Source: JAAXKN01 sp050258415 (lineage in GTDB: Bacteria > Bacteroidota > Ignavibacteria > Ignavibacteriales > SURF-24). Taken from it: DNA of 5,746 bases. The DNA lies in NCBI GenBank assembly GCA_050258415.1, contig JBLMYS010000167.1:1-5746 (forward strand), written 5' to 3'. Shown piece after piece: positions 1 to 5,090 of the stretch (position 1 is its first letter; each line of letters begins with the position of its first letter). The notes below the pieces were generated by a model, which ran no database searches, had not been told where the DNA came from, and was given only the letters and a program-made list of their open reading frames with translations. A program made the translations under genes and the position numbers.

Positions 1-2
1 GC

Positions 3-302
3 ATGAGAACCGGACAGATGAATGATACCTCGATGCAAAAGAAAAAAGACATGCAGGATATGACCGGATCTAAACAGCATACAATGATGAACAGAATGCA
101 TAAAATGCAGATGACTGGCGACCAGGATAAGGATTACGTCAGTATGATGGTCATGCATCACCAGCATGCAATTGATATGGCTAATGAATATCTTGATAAG
201 GGGAAGGACAAGGATCTGATTAAAATGGCCAAAAATATCATTAAAGAAAGTGAAAGCCAGATAAAAGACCTCGAAAGCTGGGAAATGGATAAGGCAAAAT
301 AA
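3..302 (+). CDS. DUF305 family Met/His-rich protein, probably 5'-truncated by the window edge
   Basis: The C-terminal half (about residues 40-95 of the visible 99) matches the DUF305 domain. It has a Tyr/Met-rich helix, then MMVMHHQHAIDMA (residues 48-60) with the signature His-His pair at 52-53 plus His55, then a helix with regularly spaced Lys/Ala and the closing SQIKDLESW. The first 40 residues are low-complexity and rich in Met, His, Lys and Asp; 16 of 99 residues are Met. DUF305 proteins are usually exported. One characterised member, cyanobacterial CopM, binds copper in the periplasm, so a metal-binding or copper-tolerance role is reasonable here but is an inference. No signal peptide or ribosome site is visible. 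The frame is still open at base 3, so the true start and leader peptide probably lie upstream of the window and the first Met shown may be internal. The stop is TAA at 300-302, and the gene converges on the unknown minus-strand gene. Confidence 0.82.
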   Translation: MRTGQMNDTSMQKKKDMQDMTGSKQHTMMNRMHKMQMTGDQDKDYVSMMVMHHQHAIDMANEYLDKGKDKDLIKMAKNIIKESESQIKDLESWEMDKAK

Positions 303-327
303 CACGCTCAAACGCCTGAAAACGGGA

Positions 328-353
328 AAAGGGCAAAGATTGCTTTGCCCTTT
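328..353. terminator. Bidirectional hairpin terminator between convergent genes
   Basis: A perfect inverted repeat pairs GGGCAAAG (331-338) with CTTTGCCC (343-350) around the 4-base loop ATTG. AAA before the stem and TTT after it extend it to 11 bp. It lies 25 bases past the DUF305 stop and 30 bases past the stop of the minus-strand gene. Read on the plus strand it runs into TTTCCTTACTT, and on the minus strand into TTTTCCCGTTTT, so it has a partial U-tract in both directions. This fits a factor-independent terminator shared by both genes. Confidence 0.75.
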
Positions 354-359
354 CCTTAC

Positions 360-386
360 TTAATTGAATTGCCCTTATTCAATTAA
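360..386. repeat. Second AT-rich hairpin in the convergent region, overlapping a stop codon
   Basis: TTAATTGAAT (360-369) and ATTCAATTAA (377-386) form a perfect 10-bp stem with the 7-base loop TGCCCTT. The right arm contains the TAA stop (383-385) of the minus-strand gene. It follows the GC-richer terminator hairpin by 6 bases, so the two form a tandem pair. It may assist termination or protect the mRNA 3' end. It has no strong U-tract on the plus strand, so its function is unproven. Confidence 0.5.
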
Positions 387-1072
387 TTATTCGCCCTCTC
401 ATCCTCCTCTAAACCCTGGAAAGCCTTACGGCCATCCTGGTTTTCAAAATCCCTTAAACAAATATATTTCTCGTAAAACTCTTCAAAATCACCTGAGAGC
501 GGATCTATCAGCTTATCCGTACTTTCAAGAATTGCGTCTGCTATTGAAAAAAGCTCAGACATCTGACGGCTCTCCAAAACAGCACCTGAACTGAAAACCT
601 TTCTTTCCAGCGACCTCCTGAAATACTCTATCTTTAGGCCCAGATTGTGAATCGTGTTTGGCGTAAGACCCATTCGCCTTATTTCAGCTATATACTTCAG
701 AGCCTGAATGCGAAGAGCTTCTGCTTTGTGTAACAGCTCGGAATCGGATAAACGCATGAGATAACTTGCGTTATACCGCGTCCTGTCCCTTAATTCCACA
801 TTGCCCGACTGCCTGGAGAAATTAAAAAGTGCCAGGGAAACAGATGCCAGATCAGCTATCAGACCATCTCTTCCTGCAGTGCTCTCAACCCTTAAATCCA
901 GAACCTCTGCCGATGCATCCTTGTCTGTCTGCTCAATCTCATCCATAACCCTGCGCAGCCTCGTCATCAGTAAAGCTGCCGGCCCTAGCCCCAAAGAAAG
1001 ATCTATATTCCTTGTCAACAGATTCAGTACGTCTTCATACATTCCATACTTTTTCTTTTCTATCTCATTCAT
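383..1072 (-). CDS. Helix-rich hypothetical protein (229 aa), unknown function
   Basis: This is a complete reading frame. I prefer the ATG at 1070-1072: a TTG six codons upstream (1088-1090) is also in frame, but the ATG has a possible AGAG ribosome site about 6 bases before it. The protein has no signal peptide, no membrane segment and a single Cys, and is predicted to be almost entirely helical and acidic. Visible blocks are YGMYEDVLNLLTRN near the N-terminus, RTRYNASYLMRLSDSELLHKAE mid-protein (as two adjacent parts, RTRYNASYLMR and LSDSELLHKAE), IRRMGLTPNTIHNLG, and a C-terminal stretch around ADAILESTDKLIDPL. The order of these blocks resembles a hypothetical family I recall as common in Bacteroidota, with a 'MYxAV' start, a 'V/Y-N-x-S-x-L-x-x-L-x-D' block, a 'GLT/GVT' helix start and an 'LDKLVEPF'-like segment. 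That is from memory and not checked. The family has no function known to me. It converges on the DUF305 gene and diverges from the radical SAM gene, so it is probably monocistronic. Confidence 0.72.
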   Translation of the reverse strand: MNEIEKKKYGMYEDVLNLLTRNIDLSLGLGPAALLMTRLRRVMDEIEQTDKDASAEVLDLRVESTAGRDGLIADLASVSLALFNFSRQSGNVELRDRTRYNASYLMRLSDSELLHKAEALRIQALKYIAEIRRMGLTPNTIHNLGLKIEYFRRSLERKVFSSGAVLESRQMSELFSIADAILESTDKLIDPLSGDFEEFYEKYICLRDFENQDGRKAFQGLEEDERANN

Positions 1073-1190
1073 ATGTTTCTCTAATATCAATTTGAAATAA
1101 ATTTTATATTAGAACACCCGCACAAAACCAGATCCATTTTCCCTTCACCTAATGAAAATTAAATCCCCCAAAACAAATAAAATATAGGGT

Positions 1191-1230
1191 ATTTTCTGAA
1201 TTTACTGTAAGTACTTTCCTTACAGAAAAT
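1191..1230 (+). promoter_or_regulatory. Overlapping alternative hairpins upstream of the radical SAM gene
   Basis: Two perfect stems compete for the same bases. CTGTAAG (1205-1211) pairs with CTTACAG (1219-1225) around a 7-base loop. ATTTTCTG (1191-1198) pairs with CAGAAAAT (1223-1230) and would enclose the first. They share CAG at 1223-1225, so both cannot form fully at once. The element ends 76 bases before the radical SAM ATG. If transcription began at the candidate promoter further downstream, this would act as DNA, for example as an operator. If transcription began upstream, it could act as a leader RNA switch. Either role is inference, and short AT-rich palindromes also arise by chance. 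Confidence 0.3.
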
Positions 1231-1238
1231 GCTTATTC

Positions 1239-1270
1239 CTTGACTGGAAACATTATTATTCATAGTTTTT
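1239..1270 (+). promoter_or_regulatory. Candidate promoter for the radical SAM gene
   Basis: CTTG at 1239-1242 (also readable as TTGACT from 1240) is followed after 20 bases by TAGTTTTT at 1263-1270. This matches the Bacteroidota -33 TTTG / -7 TAnnTTTG pattern with one mismatch in each box and the right spacing. It would start transcription roughly 30 bases before the ATG at 1307. Confidence 0.35.
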
Positions 1271-1306
1271 CCTGAAGTTTTCCATAAAGTTTCCTTGAGA
1301 CGTTTA

Positions 1307-3463
1307 ATGAAAGTTTTACTCGTAATTCCACCGTTTTCACAGATCAATACGCCTTATCCATCTGCCCCGCAGCTTTCGGGCTTTCTAAGATCACGGGGAA
1401 CTGAGGCCAGGACGTTTGACCTTTCCCTTGCTTCATCCCTGAAAATATTTTCAGGACCGGGACTAGAAAGGATATTCTCCTGCATTTCAGAAAGTGAAGA
1501 TGAAGTGGTTAAAAGGGCACTGGCTCTTCGCGATAAATATATCACTACAATCGGTCCTGTTATAAATTTCCTCCAGGGGAAAAATCCCAACCTCGCATAC
1601 AGAATCGCTCAGGACGGGTTCCTGCCCCAGGGAGAAGCATTCTCAAGGCAAACAGATGAGAAAAGCGCTTTCGGTTATTTCAGCCTTCAGGATAAGGCAA
1701 AATACTATTCCTCACTTTTAATTGACGATATCACAGACATAATAAGCAGGACTATAACGCCGCACTTCGGCCTTAGCCGCTACGCTGAAAAGATCTCTCA
1801 AAGCCCTGCGCACTTTGATCCTCTCTTAAATGAATTAAAGCGCCCCTTGAATTTAATTGAAGAGATGATTGTTGAAGAGCTTAAGATGGAAATTGAAGAC
1901 TACCACCCTGAAGTGGTGGGCTTTACAATTCCTTTTCCCGGCAATTTACTTGGAGCCCTGATTTCTGCTAAATTTATTAAATCCGTTTACCCCGGAATAA
2001 AAATAATCTTTGGCGGGGGATACATAAATACCGAACTCAGAACATTAAGGGATGAGAGGATATTTGATTTTACGGATTACATCACTTATGACGACGGCGA
2101 ACTCCCACTATTAAATATAATAAAGAGCCTTAAGGGTGAAGAATCCAATTTTGTACGCACACTCATAAAAGAAAACGGAAAGCTCACCTTCAAAGATGAG
2201 GCTCAGGAGAAAAACCTCAGCCATGAGGATATGTTCCCCCCGTCACTGGAGGGAGTTGACGCCTCAAAGTACGTCCCGGTAACCGAAATGCTTAACCCCA
2301 TGCACAGAATTTGGTCCGACGGGTACTGGAACAAACTCACTGCAGCCCACGGGTGCTACTGGCATAAATGCACGTTCTGCGACATATCTCTTGACTATAT
2401 AAAAAGATACTCGCCGGCCAGAGCCGTAACTATAGTCGACTGGATGGAAGATATGATCAGGCAGACCGGGAAAACAGCATTCCATTTTACGGATGAAGCC
2501 GCGCCCCCGGCTCTCATTAAAGAAATTTCGCTCGAAATCCTTAGGCGTAATCTCGCCGTAAGCTGGTGGGGGAATATCCGCTTTGAGAAGGCATTCACCG
2601 AAGACCTGACACGCCTTATGGCCCAATCGGGCTGCATTGCCGTTAGCGGCGGACTTGAAGTTGCCGACGACAGGCTTCTCAGACTCATTAATAAAGGCGT
2701 CACTTTAAGCCAGGTAGCCCGGGTATGCCGGGGCTTCAGGGACTCGGGCATTATGGTGCACGCTTACCTTATGTACGGATTTCCAACGGAAACCGAACAG
2801 GAGATAATCAATAGCCTCGAACTGGTGCGCCAGTTCATAAAACATAACCTGTTCCAGTCAGGCTTCTGGCACCAGTTCTCCTTAACAGCGCACAGCCCAA
2901 TTGCAATAAGCCCCGAAAAGTTTAATCTCAGGGTAACTTCATCCACCAGTAACCCCTTTGCAAATAACGACCTCGACTTTAAGGACCTCTCGGGAATTGA
3001 CCACAGGAAATTCTCCCATGGATTAAGTAAAGCGCTTTATAACTTTATGCACGGCGTTGGACTCGATTGGGATGTTACAAAATGGTTTGAGTTCCGTGTG
3101 CCCAAAAGTACAATAGATAAAACGCTCGTCAGTAATTTTATTCATGATATTTCAGACAGGTACATGCCCGACGGGAAAAGACGCGCCATATGGATTGGCT
3201 CAAGCCCCTTAATAAAGAAACTTGGGAAAGGGGAGGCAATAGTAACCGTGCACGGCAATTCAGTTGCAGCAGAATGGAATCTTGACTCAAAGACAGCCGC
3301 CTGGATAAAAGATGTGGCCGCAAAGTCATGTATGAATTCAGATGAAGCCGTTACATTCGGCCAGCTTAAGGCCACTTTCCCCAGCGGCGAAGAAGCCTTC
3401 AACACCTTTGCCCAAACTGAAGTCTGGCAGGAACTCCGGGACAATATATTATTATTTGTCTGA
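1307..3463 (+). CDS. B12-binding-type radical SAM protein with a CX4CX2C cluster motif
   Basis: The protein is 718 residues from ATG 1307; an in-frame TTG at 1295 is less likely because MKVLLVIPPF is a typical family N-terminus. The N-terminal part (about 1-275) looks like a cobalamin-binding Rossmann domain interrupted by a long insertion: VLLVIPPF and PSAPQLSGFLRSRG at the start, then EVVGFTIPFPGNLLGALIS and IIFGGGY around 202-239. The corrinoid DxHxxG motif is absent, as in many such enzymes. The radical SAM core (about 340-515) has GCYWHKCTFCD with Cys350, Cys355 and Cys358, expected to hold the [4Fe-4S] cluster. FTDEAAPP (about 394-401), GGLEVADDRLLRLINKG and MYGFPTET (about 489-496) follow in family order. 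The spacing is CX4CX2C, not the usual CX3CX2C. The last 200 residues are an extension with a winged-helix-like end (EWNLD...WQELRDNILLFV). The reaction is unknown: members methylate or rearrange small molecules, lipids or peptides. No precursor peptide or pathway gene lies beside it. Confidence 0.85.
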   Translation: MKVLLVIPPFSQINTPYPSAPQLSGFLRSRGTEARTFDLSLASSLKIFSGPGLERIFSCISESEDEVVKRALALRDKYITTIGPVINFLQGKNPNLAYRIAQDGFLPQGEAFSRQTDEKSAFGYFSLQDKAKYYSSLLIDDITDIISRTITPHFGLSRYAEKISQSPAHFDPLLNELKRPLNLIEEMIVEELKMEIEDYHPEVVGFTIPFPGNLLGALISAKFIKSVYPGIKIIFGGGYINTELRTLRDERIFDFTDYITYDDGELPLLNIIKSLKGEESNFVRTLIKENGKLTFKDEAQEKNLSHEDMFPPSLEGVDASKYVPVTEMLNPMHRIWSDGYWNKLTAAHGCYWHKCTFCDISLDYIKRYSPARAVTIVDWMEDMIRQTGKTAFHFTDEAAPPALIKEISLEILRRNLAVSWWGNIRFEKAFTEDLTRLMAQSGCIAVSGGLEVADDRLLRLINKGVTLSQVARVCRGFRDSGIMVHAYLMYGFPTETEQEIINSLELVRQFIKHNLFQSGFWHQFSLTAHSPIAISPEKFNLRVTSSTSNPFANNDLDFKDLSGIDHRKFSHGLSKALYNFMHGVGLDWDVTKWFEFRVPKSTIDKTLVSNFIHDISDRYMPDGKRRAIWIGSSPLIKKLGKGEAIVTVHGNSVAAEWNLDSKTAAWIKDVAAKSCMNSDEAVTFGQLKATFPSGEEAFNTFAQTEVWQELRDNILLFV

Positions 3464-3517
3464 GCTCTTTTATGACTAGCCACTGAATAGCCACGAGCTT
3501 TATAGCCCCCGATCCTC

Positions 3518-4300
3518 TTAATTTTCGGAGAATGCAGTCTCCGGCGAATTCAGACCAGTTGATTTATCATCCTCACCCAGAAGATCCCTCAAAACCACAG
3601 ACGCACAGTAACACCCGAAAATTGGCGGCATATAGGAAATCGTCCCTACAGTCGATTTCTTATTTTTCTGCTCATCTATTATAACCGACTCTTTCACGAT
3701 CTCCTCAGAAGAAAATACCACCTTGAAGCCCTTGTAAACCCCAAGCTTGTAAAGCCTTTTCCTCAGCTTCCGGGCCAAGGTGCAGTTATAGGACTTCGAT
3801 ACGTCGGCAACACTTACAAGCGACGGGTCGAACTTAGCGCCCGCTCCCATTGAGCTTACAACGGGAATGTTATTTATCATGCACTGATAAATCAAATTAA
3901 CCTTTGGCGAAAGCGTGTCAATTGCGTCAACCACATAATCAAAATTATTACTTTTAAGAAGCGCCTCCATATCCTTGTCTTCAATATAACTCGATATCAC
4001 GTTCAGCTTCAAATCGGGATTAATATCCATGAGCCTCAAAGAAACCACCTCGGCCTTTCGTTTGCCCAAAGTGCTGTTAAGTGCCGGCAGCTGGCGGTTG
4101 CGGTTGCTTAATTCAACCTTGTCGCCATCCACAATCGTAAGCTCTCCTACGCCCGCGCGGCAAAGGAGTTCGGCGGCATATGAACCCACGCCCCCTAAAC
4201 CCATTACGAGCACGTGCGAATTTATAAGATTTCCAAGTTTTTCTTTTCCAACAAGCTGTTCAGTCCTCGACATCCACGCGGTATTTTCCATATTCTCCAT
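3518..4300 (-). CDS. tcdA: tRNA threonylcarbamoyladenosine dehydratase (TcdA/YgdL-like, ThiF/HesA superfamily)
   Basis: This is a cytoplasmic E1-like enzyme that uses ATP to cyclise t6A at position 37 of tRNAs into ct6A. The 260 residues match the family along their length. WMSRTEQLVGKEKL (9-22) is the usual TcdA lead-in, and GLGGVGS (34-40) is the nucleotide-binding loop. VDGD (57-60) follows, then the SNRNRQ segment (65-70) that contacts ATP, GKRKAE (79-84) and VDAID (124-128). MGAGAKFDP (151-159) and a C-terminal SYMPPIFGCYCASVVLRDLL are also typical. The zinc-binding CxxC pairs of MoeB/ThiF are absent, which favours TcdA over molybdopterin or thiamine adenylyltransferases. Length is close to E. 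coli TcdA. The ATG at 4298-4300 directly abuts the TAG of the TatD-family gene, so the two are surely co-transcribed and probably translationally coupled. The conserved Trp9 supports this start over Met10. The sulfur-relay partner genes csdA/csdE are not in the window. Confidence 0.93.
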   Translation of the reverse strand: MENMENTAWMSRTEQLVGKEKLGNLINSHVLVMGLGGVGSYAAELLCRAGVGELTIVDGDKVELSNRNRQLPALNSTLGKRKAEVVSLRLMDINPDLKLNVISSYIEDKDMEALLKSNNFDYVVDAIDTLSPKVNLIYQCMINNIPVVSSMGAGAKFDPSLVSVADVSKSYNCTLARKLRKRLYKLGVYKGFKVVFSSEEIVKESVIIDEQKNKKSTVGTISYMPPIFGCYCASVVLRDLLGEDDKSTGLNSPETAFSEN

Positions 4301-4978
4301 CTAAAACAATGTTAAAAAATTTTCTTTCATCTGGCGCTTTAATATGTCCAGACTTATGTTCTTAAGTGCCGACGCCTTTTCATAAATAGTTTCTATGCTG
4401 AGATTCGAGTCGTCGCATTCCAGAAAGAAGCGCTCCATCGGAACCTCAGCAAACACATCCGGCACTTTGGACTTTGAGTTGAAAAGAAACTTTCCAAAAG
4501 ACAGATAACAGCCGTATTTAAGGAGCTGACCTGCGGTCTGAAGATTACTGTTGTAACCGTGTATAATCCAGGGAGCTGTAAATTTATACTTCTTTTTAAT
4601 TGCAATTATATCAGAAAAAGCTCTTACACAGTGTATCATCATTGGCTTTTTTACAGCCTCTGCAATCTCAAGGTGCCTGATGAAAATTTCCGTCTGGACT
4701 TCCCACGAAACGTCAATTGCCCTGTCCAGACCCGTCTCCCCGATTGCCTTAACCATCGGATAGCCTGAAGCTTTCCTTACGTTTTCAATTGCCTTTTCAT
4801 GGTCTGTCTTTCCCAGATTCCATGGGTGCAGGCCAACGGTATAAAAGCAGCTCTCATTCAGAGTGTTAGGCTCAAACTCCTCGGCAAAGATGTTTATAAG
4901 AGACACTTCGTCTGAGCCGCAGTTATCCCCGTGAGTATGAATATTTATAAAAGGCTCATGCTCCAAAAGAGGTTTCAT
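4301..4978 (-). CDS. TatD-family metal-dependent hydrolase
   Basis: This is a cytoplasmic amidohydrolase-fold protein. TatD relatives are divalent-metal nucleases linked to DNA repair, RNA quality control or D-aminoacyl-tRNA editing. All expected metal ligands are visible in the 225 residues: His14 and His16 in NIHTHG, Glu81 in IGETGLD, His116 in MMIHCVRA, His140 in IIHGY and Asp189 in LECDDS. GLHPW (49-53) is another family hallmark. It is shorter than typical TatD (about 260 residues), mainly in loops, and the ends look intact, so it belongs to the compact Bacteroidota-type subgroup rather than being truncated. It is the first gene of a two-gene unit with tcdA, whose start codon follows its TAG without a gap. 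A near-consensus Bacteroidota promoter lies just upstream, and a GGAAA about 16 bases before the ATG is too distant to be a convincing ribosome site. The exact substrate cannot be read from the sequence. Confidence 0.9.
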   Translation of the reverse strand: MKPLLEHEPFINIHTHGDNCGSDEVSLINIFAEEFEPNTLNESCFYTVGLHPWNLGKTDHEKAIENVRKASGYPMVKAIGETGLDRAIDVSWEVQTEIFIRHLEIAEAVKKPMMIHCVRAFSDIIAIKKKYKFTAPWIIHGYNSNLQTAGQLLKYGCYLSFGKFLFNSKSKVPDVFAEVPMERFFLECDDSNLSIETIYEKASALKNISLDILKRQMKENFLTLF

Positions 4979-5004
4979 TCAACTATATTATTTATTTCCG
5001 GGGA

Positions 5005-5037
5005 CAAAAATACTAATTTCTGTTATCTGATTCCAAA
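5005..5037 (-). promoter_or_regulatory. Bacteroidota-type promoter for the TatD-tcdA unit
   Basis: On the minus strand TTTG (5034-5037) is followed after 21 bases by TATTTTTG (5005-5012). This is an exact match to the Bacteroidota primary sigma consensus TTTG N19-21 TAnnTTTG. Transcription would begin near 4998-5000, leaving a leader of about 20 bases before the ATG at 4978. Position, orientation and spacing all fit. Confidence 0.65.
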
Positions 5038-5059
5038 GATGGAAGAATTTTCCCCTACA

Positions 5060-5088
5060 AATATAGAACCACGTAGTGGTTCCATATT
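5060..5088. repeat. REP-like palindrome with a GAACCAC-GTA-GTGGTTC core
   Basis: GAACCAC (5066-5072) and GTGGTTC (5076-5082) form a perfect 7-bp stem around the loop GTA. After one A/C mismatch the stem continues for 5 more pairs (AATAT with ATATT). The left flank reads CTACAAATAT; the expected mirror image on the right is degraded after ATATT. It lies only 2 bases past the TGA of the nucleoside hydrolase gene and about 110 bases upstream of the TatD-family start. It has no U-tract, so it is a poor terminator by itself but could stabilise the 3' end of the hydrolase mRNA. The design (short GC core, AT arms, intergenic position) is typical of dispersed REP-type elements. Confidence 0.55.
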
Positions 5089-5090
5089 CC

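Larger units (their letters stand above)
1073..1306. other. Divergent AT-rich intergenic region
   Basis: About 230 bases separate the start of the unknown minus-strand gene from the ATG of the radical SAM gene. It is clearly more AT-rich than the flanking genes and must hold the promoters for both directions. I see one candidate plus-strand promoter (1239-1270) and a pair of overlapping inverted repeats (1191-1230). For the minus gene, TTTTG near 1125 followed by the TA-rich block at 1093-1110 is only a weak promoter match. No convincing small gene, tRNA or recognised riboswitch is visible. Confidence 0.6.

Noticed and set aside
364..594. Plus-strand reading frame within the unknown minus-strand gene
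   Set aside because: The first residues come from the hairpin region and the rest is antisense to a better reading frame. There is no ribosome site or family resemblance.
1073..1306. Cobalamin riboswitch upstream of the B12-type radical SAM gene
   Set aside because: The region is too short and AT-rich, and I see no B12-box-like conserved core.
1159..1347. A 62-codon minus-strand reading frame antisense to the radical SAM start, considered as a small peptide (RiPP precursor) gene
   Set aside because: It starts with TTG inside the opposite gene, has no ribosome site and overlaps the inverted repeats. Its sequence has no leader/core pattern.
2264..2751. Long minus-strand reading frames antisense to the radical SAM core
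   Set aside because: They are shadows of a well-supported gene and show no recognisable protein features of their own.
3464..3517. Possible terminator between the converging radical SAM and tcdA genes
   Set aside because: Only a 5-bp AGCTC/GAGCT stem with a 27-base loop is available and no U-tract follows. The direct repeat TAGCCAC (3477-3483 and 3488-3494) is too short to interpret.
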